A DNA stretch of 64,000 bases. Source: Limimaricola hongkongensis DSM 17492. Lineage in GTDB: Bacteria; Pseudomonadota; Alphaproteobacteria; Rhodobacterales; Rhodobacteraceae. A program made the translations under genes and the position numbers. Where the stretch lies: positions 396,233 through 460,232 of the forward strand of contig NZ_KK088652.1 in NCBI RefSeq assembly GCF_000600975.2. The letters run 5' to 3'. Positions 9,757 to 19,078 of the stretch are shown piece by piece; the stretch's first letter is position 1; the number at the start of each line of letters is the position of its first letter. The notes beneath the pieces are model-generated. The model saw only the letters and a list, made by a program, of their open reading frames with translations. It was not told where the DNA came from and did no database searches.

Positions 9757-9903
9757 ATGGCCGACGATCAGCACAACCACGTCCATGGCAGCATGGACAT
9801 CACCGACCAGGAACGCACCTTCGACGGCTTCATGAAGCTGGTGACGCGCGGCACCATCGCGATCATCGTCGCCCTGATCCTGCTGGCGCTGGTCAACGCC
9901 TGA
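9757..9903 (+). CDS. aa3-type cytochrome c oxidase subunit IV
   Basis: A 48-aa single-helix subunit of the alphaproteobacterial aa3 oxidase. The protein has a His/Asp-rich head (MADDQHNHVHGSMDIT), the conserved ERTFDGFMKL stretch and one membrane helix (GTIAIIVALILLALVNA). It binds at the edge of the oxidase in the inner membrane and has no catalytic role. The oxidase core genes are not in this window. Three bases separate it from the next gene. Confidence 0.9.
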   Translation: MADDQHNHVHGSMDITDQERTFDGFMKLVTRGTIAIIVALILLALVNA

Positions 9904-9906
9904 CCC

Positions 9907-10518
9907 ATGCGGCGGCGCGTCTTTCTCATGGCCGCGCCGCTGGCGCTTGCCGGGTGCGGCAGCGGCGAGGCGGTCTGGGCGCCGGAAGCGGCGGTCGCCC
10001 GCGCGCGCTACCGCCATGACGGCCCGCCGGCGCTGACGCTCTACACCGTCAACAATCTCGGCACCGGCAACGGCGCGCATTCCGCGCTCTTGATCAACGC
10101 CTCCGAGCGGGTGCTGTTCGACCCGGCGGGCAGCTTCGGCCACGGCTCGATCCCCGAGCGCAACGACGTGCTGTTCGGGATGCATCCGCAGGCGGTCGAC
10201 GCCTATGCCTCCTACCATTCCCGTGCCTCCTACGTGACGGTGGAGCAGGTCGTCGAGGTGCCGGCCCCCACCGCCGAGCGGGCGCTTCGGCTGGCGCTCG
10301 GGGCGGGGCCGGTGGCGCAGGCGCATTGCACGCGCGTCACCTCCGGGCTGCTGGCGCAGCTTCCCGGCTTCGAAGGCATCGACCGGACCTGGTTTCCGCA
10401 CAAGCTGATGGCCGATTTCGGCGCCCTGCCCGGCGTGGTGACCACCGAGCACAACGAGAACGACAGCGACAGCCTGACCGACGCCCGCCGCGCCGTCGCG
10501 CGCCGGCTCGAAAGCTGA
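9907..10518 (+). CDS. Putative lipoprotein of unknown function
   Basis: A 203-aa protein with a clear lipoprotein signal: MRRRVFLMAAPLALAGC, with Cys17 as the expected lipidation site. The body contains GAHSALLINASERVLFDPAG, a His followed by a beta-rich stretch, and a later HCT (His321-type position about residue 139) that together resemble papain-like NlpC/P60 or DUF4105 folds. That resemblance is weak, so no enzymatic role is claimed. It begins 3 bases after the oxidase subunit gene and probably shares its message. Confidence 0.68.
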   Translation: MRRRVFLMAAPLALAGCGSGEAVWAPEAAVARARYRHDGPPALTLYTVNNLGTGNGAHSALLINASERVLFDPAGSFGHGSIPERNDVLFGMHPQAVDAYASYHSRASYVTVEQVVEVPAPTAERALRLALGAGPVAQAHCTRVTSGLLAQLPGFEGIDRTWFPHKLMADFGALPGVVTTEHNENDSDSLTDARRAVARRLES

Positions 10519-10597
10519 ACCGCCCCCCCGGCACTGGCCTGCGCCCGCCATCGCCGCTATGTGCGCAGCAAGGGCGACACGGCGCGGGAGCGAGACG

Positions 10598-11212
10598 ATG
10601 GACCATCCGATCGAGGCGCCGCCGGGAGTGATCCTCGCGGGGGGGCTGTCGGGCCGCATGGGCGGCGGCGACAAGGGGCTCGTGCGATTGCGGGGCCGGT
10701 CGCTTCTGGCACATGTCATCGACCGCGTCTCGCCGCAGGTGCCGGCGCTGGCGCTCAACGCCAATGGCGACCCGACCCGGTTTTCGGGATTCGGTCTCGA
10801 TGTCATCCCCGACCCCCTGCCTGGCCATCCCGGCCCGCTGGCGGGGGTGCTGGCGGCGATGGGCTGGGCGCGCGCGCGCGGCGCGGCATGGGTGCTCACC
10901 GTGCCCTGCGATGCGCCGTGGCTGCCGGGCGACCTGGTGCCGCGCCTGATCATGGCCGCCGAAGGAGCGGACGGATTTGCCGTGGCGGAATGCGGCGGGC
11001 GGCTGCACCCGGTCTGCGGGCTCTGGCCGGTGCGGCTGCACGACCGGCTCGCCTCCGACATCGCGGGAGGCGCGCGGCGCATCGGCGACTGGGCATTGTC
11101 GCAGGGGGCGGCGCGCGCGGCGTTTCCCGGCGGCACGCCGGACCCCTTTGCCAACCTCAACACGCCCGAGGATGTCGCCCGCGCCGATCCGCGGCCCGAG
11201 GCCCCTGCGTGA
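10598..11212 (+). CDS. mobA: Molybdenum cofactor guanylyltransferase
   Basis: Attaches GMP to molybdopterin to make the MGD cofactor of DMSO-reductase family enzymes. The 204-aa protein shows the nucleotidyltransferase signature GVILAGGLSGRMGGGDKGL at residues ~10-28, VIPDPLPGHPGPLAGVLAAM in the middle, and the Asp of PCDAPWLP that binds the metal and GTP. The TGA overlaps the GTG start of the GNAT gene. moaD and moaE lie about 13 kb downstream. Confidence 0.93.
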   Translation: MDHPIEAPPGVILAGGLSGRMGGGDKGLVRLRGRSLLAHVIDRVSPQVPALALNANGDPTRFSGFGLDVIPDPLPGHPGPLAGVLAAMGWARARGAAWVLTVPCDAPWLPGDLVPRLIMAAEGADGFAVAECGGRLHPVCGLWPVRLHDRLASDIAGGARRIGDWALSQGAARAAFPGGTPDPFANLNTPEDVARADPRPEAPA

Positions 11213-11790
11213 AGATCGCGCCGGGCTTCGCCGCGGCCGAGCGCCCGCGCATCGCGGCGCTTTACTGGGAGGCCTTCGGCCCCAAGCTTGGCCGGGTGCT
11301 GGGCCCGCGGCCCCGGGCGCTGCGCTTCATCGAGGTGGCGCTCGATCCGGCCCATGCGCTTTGCGCGCGCGAGGCCGACGGCACGCTTCTGGGCGTGGCG
11401 GGGTTCAAGACGGCGCATGGCGCGCTGGTCTCGGGCGGGCTGCGCGGCATGCGTGCCGCCTATGGCGGCGTGGGGGCGACGTGGCGGGCGGGGCTTCTGG
11501 CGCTGCTGGAGACCGATGTGGACAACCGCCGCTTTCTGATCGACGGGATCTTCGTGGCGCCGGAGGCGCGCGGGCGCGGCGTCGGCTCGCGGCTGATCGA
11601 GGCGCTGGCGCAGGAAGCCCGCATGCGCGGCCATGCCGAGATCCGGCTCGAGGTGATCGACGAGAACCCGCGCGCCCGCGCGCTGTACGAACGGCGCGGC
11701 TTCGTGGCGGCGGAGCATCACCCGCTGGGACCGCTCAGGATGATCTTCGGCTTTCGCGCGGCGACGACGATGATTCGCAGGCTCGGCTGA
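11209..11790 (+). CDS. GNAT family N-acetyltransferase
   Basis: A 193-aa acyl-CoA dependent acyltransferase. The acetyl-CoA binding motif is FVAPEARGRGVGSRLIEAL, followed by IRLEVIDENPRARALYERRG, the usual GNAT motif B. The substrate is unknown. The GTG start overlaps the mobA stop, so the pair is co-transcribed, but a link to molybdenum cofactor cannot be read from the sequence. It is convergent with the next gene, 4 bases away. Confidence 0.88.
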   Translation: MKIAPGFAAAERPRIAALYWEAFGPKLGRVLGPRPRALRFIEVALDPAHALCAREADGTLLGVAGFKTAHGALVSGGLRGMRAAYGGVGATWRAGLLALLETDVDNRRFLIDGIFVAPEARGRGVGSRLIEALAQEARMRGHAEIRLEVIDENPRARALYERRGFVAAEHHPLGPLRMIFGFRAATTMIRRLG

Positions 11791-11794
11791 CCGA

Positions 11795-12745
11795 TCAGGC
11801 GAAATTGCCCGCCGCGGCGCCCAGCAGGCGAAAGGCCCGCCCGGTGCGGGTTTCGGCCAGAAGCGCGATCTCCTCGTCCTCGGCCCCGTCGCAATACTCG
11901 TCGAGCATCCGGTCGTAGAGCCGCAGGAAATGCTGCGCGGTGTCGCGGAAGATCGTGTCCGCCGCCATCCGCTCCGCCGCGACCCCGGCAAAGCCGTCGG
12001 CATCGAGCCCCTCCGACAGCGGCGCCAGCACGGCGCCCCTTTCGCCGCGAGCCAGCGCGCGCCATGCCTCCGTCGGGACGGCGGGCGGGGCGAGATCGTC
12101 CATGTAGATGCCGTCCTGGCTCAGCAGCGTCAGCACGTCCTGGCTGGCCTGGATCAGCTGGCGCGCGCGGGTGTCGCGCAGCGCCGCGCGCAGGGCCGCG
12201 AATCCCTCGAGATCCTGGTCGTTGTCGGGAAAGTTCAGCGCGCGCGCCATCTCGGCCCGGCCCAGCGCGGGGGCGGGCGGCGGGGCGGGCGCTTCTTCGG
12301 GCTGCTCGGGTTCGGGGTCGGGCTCCACGGGGCGGCTGACGCCAAAGCCCGCCAACGCGGTTTCGGTCTGCCGCGCGGCGCGCTCGATGGTGGCGAGGCG
12401 GCGGTCGATCTCGGGCGACAGCCCGCCGCGCGACTGGGTGCGCAGGCTGCGCTGCAGGGTCTGGATCTCGGCCCGAAGCCGGTGCGATTCCTCGCGCGCG
12501 GTGCGCGAGGCATGGCTGGCGAACAGCCCCATCCAGAGCAGCGCCACGGGCACCACGACCACCAGCACCGGCCCGACCAGCGGCTGACCGCCGATCGCCA
12601 TGGCGCCGCCCGCCAGCAGCACCCAGGCAAGGCTCGCGCCCGCCGCGATGCGCTCGGCACGGCCCATCCGCTCCCACGGGGCGGCGCTGTCCGTCGCAAG
12701 GCTGGGCTCGGGCCGGGCTTCGTGGCCCTCAGGATCGTCGCTCAT
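11795..12745 (-). CDS. Conserved membrane protein of unknown function
   Basis: A 316-aa protein. After a polar N-terminus come two hydrophobic helices (AGASLAWVLLAGGAMAIGG and VGPVLVVVVPVALLWMGLFA), a short coiled region rich in Arg/Glu (residues ~80-130), a Pro-rich linker (PEPEQPEEAPAPPPAP), and a helical C-terminal domain. I do not recognise a characterised family. It ends 4 bases from the convergent GNAT gene and starts 28 bases past the end of greA on the same strand, so it may be transcribed with greA. Confidence 0.65.
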   Translation of the reverse strand: MSDDPEGHEARPEPSLATDSAAPWERMGRAERIAAGASLAWVLLAGGAMAIGGQPLVGPVLVVVVPVALLWMGLFASHASRTAREESHRLRAEIQTLQRSLRTQSRGGLSPEIDRRLATIERAARQTETALAGFGVSRPVEPDPEPEQPEEAPAPPPAPALGRAEMARALNFPDNDQDLEGFAALRAALRDTRARQLIQASQDVLTLLSQDGIYMDDLAPPAVPTEAWRALARGERGAVLAPLSEGLDADGFAGVAAERMAADTIFRDTAQHFLRLYDRMLDEYCDGAEDEEIALLAETRTGRAFRLLGAAAGNFA

Positions 12746-12773
12746 ACCGCCCTTTCGGGCCGCTGCCGCGGCC

Positions 12774-13244
12774 TCAAGAATAGCTGACGCTCAGGATCTC
12801 GTAGGATTTCTCGCCGCCCGGCGTGCGCACCTCGACGCTGTCGCCCTCGTCCTTGCCGATCAGCGACCGCGCCAGCGGCGACTTGATGTTGAGACGGCCC
12901 GCCTCGATGTCGGCCTCGTATTCGCCGACGATCTGGTAGGTCTTCTCCTCGTCGGTGTCCTCGTCGACCAGCTTCACGGTCGCGCCGAACTTGATCGAGC
13001 CCTTCATCTTCGAGGTGTCGATCACGTCGGCGAGACCGATCACGCCTTCGAGCTCCTTGATCCGGCCCTCGATGAAGCTCTGCTTCTCCTTGGCCGAATG
13101 ATACTCGGCGTTTTCCGAGAGGTCGCCATGCGCGCGCGCCTCCGAGATCGCCGCGATGATCGCCGGGCGCTCGACCGTCTTCAGGTGCTTCAGCTCCGCG
13201 TCGATCTTGGCGAAACCGGCGCGCGTCAGCGGGATCTTTTCCAT
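12774..13244 (-). CDS. greA: Transcription elongation factor GreA
   Basis: Rescues backtracked RNA polymerase by stimulating cleavage of the nascent RNA. The 156-aa length is standard. The N-terminal coiled coil ends in the conserved acidic tip GDLSENAEY, and the C-terminal FKBP-like domain contains [14 protein letters not shown]. The start ATG at 13244 is clear. It is divergent from the ETF-QO gene across 230 bp, in which I see no distinctive site. Confidence 0.97.
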   Translation of the reverse strand: MEKIPLTRAGFAKIDAELKHLKTVERPAIIAAISEARAHGDLSENAEYHSAKEKQSFIEGRIKELEGVIGLADVIDTSKMKGSIKFGATVKLVDEDTDEEKTYQIVGEYEADIEAGRLNIKSPLARSLIGKDEGDSVEVRTPGGEKSYEILSVSYS

Positions 13245-13474
13245 TCTCTCTAGCCTTTCCCCCGTCCGGGGCCCGTGCAACACCGGACGTTCTAACCCCG
13301 CGGGGCGGGACGAAGTCAAGCCCGCGCCCCGGCGGCGGCGGCGACCCGCCCGGCGACGCAGCCCGCCCGGCCCGCATCGCCGCCCGCACAGCATGGCGCG
13401 GGGTCGCAATTGTGCGTGCCGGGCGCATGCGATAGGCCTTGGCGCGGAGCAGGAGAGCCAGCAGGGACACCACC

Positions 13475-15145
13475 ATGACCGACGCCACCAGCCAGACCGA
13501 AACCCGCCCCGAGCGCGAGGCGATGGAATACGACGTGGTGATCGTCGGCGCGGGGCCCGCGGGCCTCTCGGCGGCGATCCGGCTCAAGCAGCTCGACCCC
13601 GAAACTTCGGTCGTCGTGCTGGAAAAGGGCTCCGAGGTCGGTGCCCATATCCTGTCGGGCGCGGTGCTCGACCCCTGCGGGCTCGACCGGCTGCTGCCCG
13701 ACTGGCGCGAGATGGGCGCGCCGATCACCGTGCCGGTCAAGGACGACCAGTTCCTGATGCTGGGCGAGGCCGGATCGGTGCGCATCCCCAACGCCGTGAT
13801 GCCGCCGCTGATGAACAACCACGGCAACTACATCGTCTCGATGGGCAATGTCTGCCGCTGGATGGCCGAAAAGGCCGAGGAGCTGGGCGTCGAGATCTTT
13901 CCGGGCATGGCCTGTTCGGAGATCGTCTGGGGCGAGGATGGCCGCGTCGCGGGCGTGGTCGCGGGCGAATTCGGCCGCAACCCCGACGGCACGCCGGGAC
14001 CGGGCTACGAGCCGGGCATGGAGCTGCTGGGCAAATACGTCTTCCTCGGCGAAGGCGTGCGCGGCTCGCTGTCCAAGCAGGCGATCGAGCGCTTCGGGCT
14101 CGACGAGGGCCGCGAGCCGCAGAAATACGGGCTCGGCATGAAGGAGATCTGGGAGATCGACCCGGCCAAGCATTCCGAGGGCCGCGTGGTGCACACCATG
14201 GGCTGGCCGCTGAATAAGAACGCCGGCGGCGGCTCGTTCATCTACCACCTCGACAACAACCAGGTCTATGTCGGCTTCGTGGTGCATCTGGGCTACAAGA
14301 ACCCCTATCTGCGCCCCTACCAGGAATTCCAGCGCTTCAAGCACCACCCCGTGGTGGCCGAGCTTCTGAAGGGCGGCAAGCGCGTGGCCTACGGCGCCCG
14401 CGCGATCACCGAGGGCGGCTGGCAGTCGCTGCCGAAGACCGCCTTTCCGGGCGGCGCGCTGCTGGGCTGTTCGGCGGGCATGGTCAACGTGCCGCGCATC
14501 AAGGGCAACCACAACGCCATGCTGTCGGGCATCCACGCCGCCGAGGCCGCGCATGAGGCGATCGCCGCGGGCCGCGCCGGCGACGTGCTCGACGGCTATG
14601 ACACCGCGGTGCGCGAAGGCGCGATCGGCGCCGATCTCAAGAAGGTGCGCAACGTCAAACCGCTCTGGTCGCGCTGGGGGCTCACCGCGTCGATGGCGCT
14701 GGGCGGGTTCGACATGTGGACCAACACGCTGGGCTTTTCGCTTCTGGGCACGATGGGGCATGGCAAGTCGGATGCCGAGGCGACCGAACCGGCCAAGGAT
14801 CACGTGGAGATTGCGTATCCCAAGCCCGACGGGGTTCTGAGCTTCGACCGGCTGACCAATGTCAGCTTCTCGGGGACCAACCACGAGGAAAGCCAGCCCT
14901 GCCATCTCAAGCTCCGGGATCCAAGCGTTCCGATCGCGCGCAACCTGCCGGTCTTTGCCGAGCCCGCGCAGCGATATTGCCCGGCGGGGGTCTACGAAGT
15001 CGTTGAAAAGGATGACGGACCCGAATTCGTGATCAATTTTCAAAACTGCGTGCACTGCAAGACCTGCGACATCAAGGATCCCAGCCAGAACATCGTCTGG
15101 ACGGTGCCGCAGGGGGGCGACGGGCCGAACTACCCGAACATGTGA
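13475..15145 (+). CDS. Electron transfer flavoprotein-ubiquinone oxidoreductase
   Basis: A 556-aa membrane-associated enzyme that passes electrons from reduced ETF (from fatty and amino acid oxidation) to ubiquinone. The FAD site is [17 protein letters not shown] near residue 20. The ubiquinone-binding region lies mid-protein ([20 protein letters not shown]). The C-terminus carries the four Cys of the 4Fe-4S cluster, in CPAGVYEV and [16 protein letters not shown] 13475 follows AGCAGGGACACC. The genes for ETF itself are not here. Confidence 0.96.
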   Translation: MTDATSQTETRPEREAMEYDVVIVGAGPAGLSAAIRLKQLDPETSVVVLEKGSEVGAHILSGAVLDPCGLDRLLPDWREMGAPITVPVKDDQFLMLGEAGSVRIPNAVMPPLMNNHGNYIVSMGNVCRWMAEKAEELGVEIFPGMACSEIVWGEDGRVAGVVAGEFGRNPDGTPGPGYEPGMELLGKYVFLGEGVRGSLSKQAIERFGLDEGREPQKYGLGMKEIWEIDPAKHSEGRVVHTMGWPLNKNAGGGSFIYHLDNNQVYVGFVVHLGYKNPYLRPYQEFQRFKHHPVVAELLKGGKRVAYGARAITEGGWQSLPKTAFPGGALLGCSAGMVNVPRIKGNHNAMLSGIHAAEAAHEAIAAGRAGDVLDGYDTAVREGAIGADLKKVRNVKPLWSRWGLTASMALGGFDMWTNTLGFSLLGTMGHGKSDAEATEPAKDHVEIAYPKPDGVLSFDRLTNVSFSGTNHEESQPCHLKLRDPSVPIARNLPVFAEPAQRYCPAGVYEVVEKDDGPEFVINFQNCVHCKTCDIKDPSQNIVWTVPQGGDGPNYPNM

Positions 15146-15246
15146 TCGCGGATATCCGCCTGCCCGAAGGAACCCGCATTGCGCGGTCACGTTACGCTCA
15201 CTAGCGTACCCGCCAATGTGATGACCGGAACGGCAGGAGCAAATTC

Positions 15247-16941
15247 ATGGTGATCCATCAGCTGCGAGTCTTGGCCTTCATGACCGGACTCGCTGCGGCC
15301 CTCCCTGTGGCCGCGCAGACGACTCGGACCGATGCAGGCCCCTATCTGGCGGCACGCGCGGCAGCGTCAGCTCAGGATTACACCGCCGCAGCCGACTGGT
15401 TCCAGACCGCGCTTGGCGCCGATCCGCGCAACCCCGTGTTGCTCGAAGGCGCCATCGCGGGACTTGTCGCCACCGGCGACATCTCCGAAGCCCTGCCGCT
15501 GGCCGAACGGCTGCGCGAGACCGGCGCCAGCAGCCAGGTCGCCAACATGGTGCTGCATCTCGATGCGGCGCAGCGCGGCGACTGGGACGCGATCTTCGAA
15601 CTGCTCGAAGCCGATCGCGGCGTCGGGCCGCTAGTCGACGGGCTGACCCGCGCCTGGGCGCGGATCGGCCAGGGCCGCATGGACCAGGCGCTCTTTGCCA
15701 TCGAGGAGGTGATCGAAACCCCCGGCCTGCGCGGCTTCGGCCTCTATCACAAGGCGCTGGCGCTGGCCTCTGCGGGGGATTTCGAAGGCGCCGACACGAT
15801 CCTGTCGGAGGCGCCCGGCAACGGCCTGCCGATGACCGAGCCGGTGCTTCTGGCCCATGCGCAGGTGCTCGCGCAGCTCGACCGCCCCGACGAAGCCGTC
15901 GCCCTGCTCGACGCGGCGGGCCGCGGCGCGCCGGTGCTCGACGCGATGCGCGAGAAGATCGCCTCCGGCGCCCCGGTCGAATGGGATTGCGTCACCGCCC
16001 CCGCCGACGGGCTGTCCGAGCTTTATATCTCGGTCGCGGGCGCGCTGAGCAGCGAAGCCCCCGATTCCTACGTGCTGCTCTATGCGCGCAGCGCGATGGC
16101 GCTCGACCCCGACCGGGTCGACGGTCTGCTGCTCGCCGCCGGGATCCTCGAACGGGTCGAGCGCGACGATCTCGCGCAGGCGGTCTATGCCCGCGTCCCC
16201 GACACCCACCCCGCCCATGTCACCGCCGAGCTGGGCCGTGCCGAGGTGCTGCGCCGCTCGGGCGAGCCGGCCCGCGCGCTCGAGGTGCTCGAACGCCTGA
16301 CCCGAACCGCCCCCGATCTCGCCGAGGTGCAGGTGGCGCTGGGCGATCTGCGCCGCGCCGAAAGCGCGCCGGCCGAGGCCGAGACCGCCTATGGCCGCGC
16401 GATCCAGATCGCGGGCGAGACGGCGCCCTGGTGGCTCTACTACATGCGCGGCGTCACCCGTCACGGCATGGACGACTGGGCCGGCGCCGAGGCCGATTTC
16501 CGCGCCGCCCTCGACCGTGACGCGGAGCGCGCCGAGGTGCTGAACTATCTGGGCTACTCGCTGGTCGAACGCGGCGAAAAGCTCGACGAGGCGTTGCAGA
16601 TGATCGAGCTGGCGGTGCGCGCCCAGCCCGACAACGGCGCGATCGTCGACAGCCTCGGCTGGGCCCAGTTCAAGCTGGGCCGTTACCGCGAATCGGTCGA
16701 CAACCTCGAACGCGCCGCCGCGCTCGAACCGGCTGACCCGATCGTCAACGACCATCTCGGCGACGGCTACTGGGCCGTGGGCCGGACGATCGAAGCGCGG
16801 TTCCAGTGGCAGCGCGCGCTGTCCTTCGGCCCCGAGCCCGCCGCTGCCGAACGGATCCGCCGCAAGCTGGCCGAAGGTCTCGACGCGGTGCTGGCGGCCG
16901 AAGGCGGCTCGCCGCTGCGGCAGGTCGCGGAGAACCGTTGA
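15247..16941 (+). CDS. Secreted or periplasmic tetratricopeptide repeat protein
   Basis: A 564-aa protein with an N-terminal signal peptide (VLAFMTGLAAALPVAAQ) and TPR-like helix pairs through most of its length. The last repeats are clearest: WAGAEADFRAALDRDAERAE, VLNYLGYSLVERGEKLDEAL and DNGAIVDSLGWAQFKLGRYR. Such proteins scaffold complexes; the partner is unknown. A GGAG ribosome site precedes the ATG. The stop overlaps the ispE start by one base (TGATG), so the two are coupled. Confidence 0.85.
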   Translation: MVIHQLRVLAFMTGLAAALPVAAQTTRTDAGPYLAARAAASAQDYTAAADWFQTALGADPRNPVLLEGAIAGLVATGDISEALPLAERLRETGASSQVANMVLHLDAAQRGDWDAIFELLEADRGVGPLVDGLTRAWARIGQGRMDQALFAIEEVIETPGLRGFGLYHKALALASAGDFEGADTILSEAPGNGLPMTEPVLLAHAQVLAQLDRPDEAVALLDAAGRGAPVLDAMREKIASGAPVEWDCVTAPADGLSELYISVAGALSSEAPDSYVLLYARSAMALDPDRVDGLLLAAGILERVERDDLAQAVYARVPDTHPAHVTAELGRAEVLRRSGEPARALEVLERLTRTAPDLAEVQVALGDLRRAESAPAEAETAYGRAIQIAGETAPWWLYYMRGVTRHGMDDWAGAEADFRAALDRDAERAEVLNYLGYSLVERGEKLDEALQMIELAVRAQPDNGAIVDSLGWAQFKLGRYRESVDNLERAAALEPADPIVNDHLGDGYWAVGRTIEARFQWQRALSFGPEPAAAERIRRKLAEGLDAVLAAEGGSPLRQVAENR

Positions 16942-17801
16942 TGCCGCTCGACAAGGGGCTCGCGCCCGCGAAGATCAATCTCGCGCTCCACGTCACCGGC
17001 CTGCGCGCCGGTGGCTATCACCTGCTCGACAGCCTCGTGGCCTTTGCCGGGGTGGGCGACCAGCTCACGGCGCTCCCCGCCGCCGAGCTGACGATCGAGG
17101 TGACGGGACCGTTTTCCCAGGGCGTGCCGGTGGATGAAGGCAACTCGGTGCTGCGCGCGGCAAGGATGCTGCAGGCGGCGCGCGGCGTGACGCAGGGGGC
17201 CAAGATCAGGCTGACCAAGACGCTGCCGCATGCCGCAGGCATCGGCAGCGGCTCCTCGGACGCGGCGGCGGCGCTCAGGCTCCTGTCACAGGTCTGGGGG
17301 GTGGAGAACTTCGCGCCCACGGACCCGGAGGTGCTGGAGCTGGGCGCCGATGTGCCGGTCTGCCTGCACGCTCCCGTCCCGGCCCGGATGCGCGGCATCG
17401 GCGAGGATCTGGAAACGCTGCCTGCCCTGCCCTCCTGCGGGCTGGTGCTGGTCAATCCCGGCGTCGAGGTGCCGACGGGCCGGGTCTTCGACAAGCTGGA
17501 GCGGTCGGACAACAGCGGCATGGACGCCGTGCCCGCCGGGCTCGACTATGCCGGGCTGGTCGAATGGCTGGGCGCGCAGCGCAACGATTTGCAGGCCCCT
17601 GCCGAGGCGATCGCGCCGGAGATCGCCCGCGCGTTGAAACGACTTCGGGCGATGCCCGGCGTCGATCTGGCGCTGATGTCCGGCTCGGGCGCGACCTGCA
17701 TCGGTCTCACCCGCGACATGGGCCGCGCGCGGCAGGTCGCCCGCGCGATCCAGCTGTCGGAAATGGGCTGGTGGGTGGCGCCCGCGCCGCTGCTCAACTA
17801 G
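16941..17801 (+). CDS. ispE: 4-(cytidine 5'-diphospho)-2-C-methyl-D-erythritol kinase
   Basis: The GHMP kinase that phosphorylates CDP-methylerythritol in the MEP isoprenoid pathway. In 286 aa it has the substrate motif PAKINLALHVTGLRAGGYH, the ATP-binding GHMP loop LPHAAGIGSGSSDAAAALR, and the C-terminal MSGSGATCIGL. Its product pathway supplies the substrates of the polyprenyl synthase that converges on it 15 bases downstream, a tidy functional pairing. Confidence 0.96.
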   Translation: MPLDKGLAPAKINLALHVTGLRAGGYHLLDSLVAFAGVGDQLTALPAAELTIEVTGPFSQGVPVDEGNSVLRAARMLQAARGVTQGAKIRLTKTLPHAAGIGSGSSDAAAALRLLSQVWGVENFAPTDPEVLELGADVPVCLHAPVPARMRGIGEDLETLPALPSCGLVLVNPGVEVPTGRVFDKLERSDNSGMDAVPAGLDYAGLVEWLGAQRNDLQAPAEAIAPEIARALKRLRAMPGVDLALMSGSGATCIGLTRDMGRARQVARAIQLSEMGWWVAPAPLLN

Positions 17802-17816
17802 GGCGGCGGTGCCGGG

Positions 17817-18815
17817 TCAGCTGATCCGTTCGACCACGTAATCGGCAAGATCCTCGAGCATCTCGCGCAGGTCGTGATCGGGCAGGTCGCGCAGGCTGTC
17901 GCGCGCGCGCCCCGCCCAGTCGAGCGCGGTGCGCCGCGTGCTTTCCAGCGTGCCATGCCGCGCCAGAAGCGCCTGCGCGTGGTCGAGATCGCCCTCTTCG
18001 ACCCTTCCCCGGCCGATGCAGCGCGCCCAGAAGGCCCGCTCGTCGGCATCGGCCCGCGCCACGGCGCGGATCACCGGCAGGGTCAGCTTGCCTTCGCGGA
18101 AATCGTCGCCCACCGATTTGCCGATCGCCGCCGTGCCGCCGTAATCGAGCAGGTCGTCGACGATCTGGAACGCGATGCCGAGCGCATCGCCATAGGCGCG
18201 CAGCGCCGCCACCCGGCCCTCCGGCGCGCCGGCGATGATGCCGCCCACCTCGGTCGCCGCCGAGAACAGCGCCGCCGTCTTGCCGCGCACGACGCGCAGA
18301 TAGGTGTCCTCGGTGGTGTCGAGATTGCGCGACGCGGTGAGCTGCAGCACCTCGCCCTCGGCGATGGTGGCGCTGGCATTGGCGAGGATGTCGAGCACGC
18401 GCAGCGAGCCGGTTTCCACCATCAGCTGGAACGAGCGCGCAAAGAGATAATCGCCCACCAGCACCGACGACGTGTTGTCCCACAAAAGGTTCGCGGTGGG
18501 GCGCCCGCGCCGCTGCTTGCTGTCGTCGACCACGTCGTCATGCAAGAGCGTCGCGGTGTGGATGAACTCCACCGTCGCGGCGAGATGCACGTGGAAGGGG
18601 CCATCATAGCCGCACAGCCGCGCGGCGGCGAGCGTCAGCATCGGCCGCAGCCGCTTGCCCCCCGCCTCGACCAGATGCGCGGTGACCTCGGGAATGCGGG
18701 GCGCGTGTTCGGACGCCATGCGGTCGCGGATCATCGCGTTGACGGCCTCCATATCCCCTGCGAGGGCCCGTGAGAGGCGGTCATGCGGCTTGGCGGTATC
18801 GGCGGCGAGATCCAT
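17817..18815 (-). CDS. ispB: Long-chain polyprenyl diphosphate synthase (octaprenyl/decaprenyl type)
   Basis: A trans-prenyltransferase that condenses isopentenyl diphosphate units into the ubiquinone side chain. The two Asp-rich metal motifs are LLHDDVVDD and FQIVDDLLDY, and the class signature GKSVGDDFREGKLTLPVI is present. The residues before the first motif are small, consistent with a long-chain product, but chain length (C40 or C50) is not readable from sequence. I use the ATG at 18815 (332 aa); an upstream TTG at 18836 is possible. It is divergent from the DUF2007 gene. Confidence 0.9.
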   Translation of the reverse strand: MDLAADTAKPHDRLSRALAGDMEAVNAMIRDRMASEHAPRIPEVTAHLVEAGGKRLRPMLTLAAARLCGYDGPFHVHLAATVEFIHTATLLHDDVVDDSKQRRGRPTANLLWDNTSSVLVGDYLFARSFQLMVETGSLRVLDILANASATIAEGEVLQLTASRNLDTTEDTYLRVVRGKTAALFSAATEVGGIIAGAPEGRVAALRAYGDALGIAFQIVDDLLDYGGTAAIGKSVGDDFREGKLTLPVIRAVARADADERAFWARCIGRGRVEEGDLDHAQALLARHGTLESTRRTALDWAGRARDSLRDLPDHDLREMLEDLADYVVERIS

Positions 18816-18865
18816 GGGCGTCGGTCTTCTCGACAAGGACGACGGAACGCCCTAGCTGGTTGCGG

Positions 18866-19078
18866 ATGAAAGAGCTTCTGCGCAGCAACGACCCGACGGT
18901 CATCGCCTTTGCCACCGCCCTTCTGAACGGCGAGGGTATAGACTGCTTCGAGTTGGACGTAAACACGAGCATCCTCGAAGGATCGATCGGCATCCTGCCG
19001 CGCCGCCTGATGGTGCGCGCGGCCGACCTGACGGCTGCACAGCGGGCGATGCGCGACAATGACATCGATCTGGCCTGA
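18866..19078 (+). CDS. DUF2007 domain protein
   Basis: A 70-aa protein, MKELLRSNDPTVIAFATALL onwards, with the DUF2007 fold (a small alpha/beta domain related to PII-like signalling folds). The DPTVI...LLNGEGI...LPRRLMV pattern is typical. Role unknown. It overlaps the following methyltransferase gene by 20 bases in another frame, which implies co-transcription. Confidence 0.8.
   Translation: MKELLRSNDPTVIAFATALLNGEGIDCFELDVNTSILEGSIGILPRRLMVRAADLTAAQRAMRDNDIDLA

Noticed and set aside
15148..15207. Short palindrome GCGGATATCCGC and TACGC-N6-GCGTA before the TPR gene
   Set aside because: Arms are short and such words are expected by chance in GC-rich DNA; kept out of the feature list.
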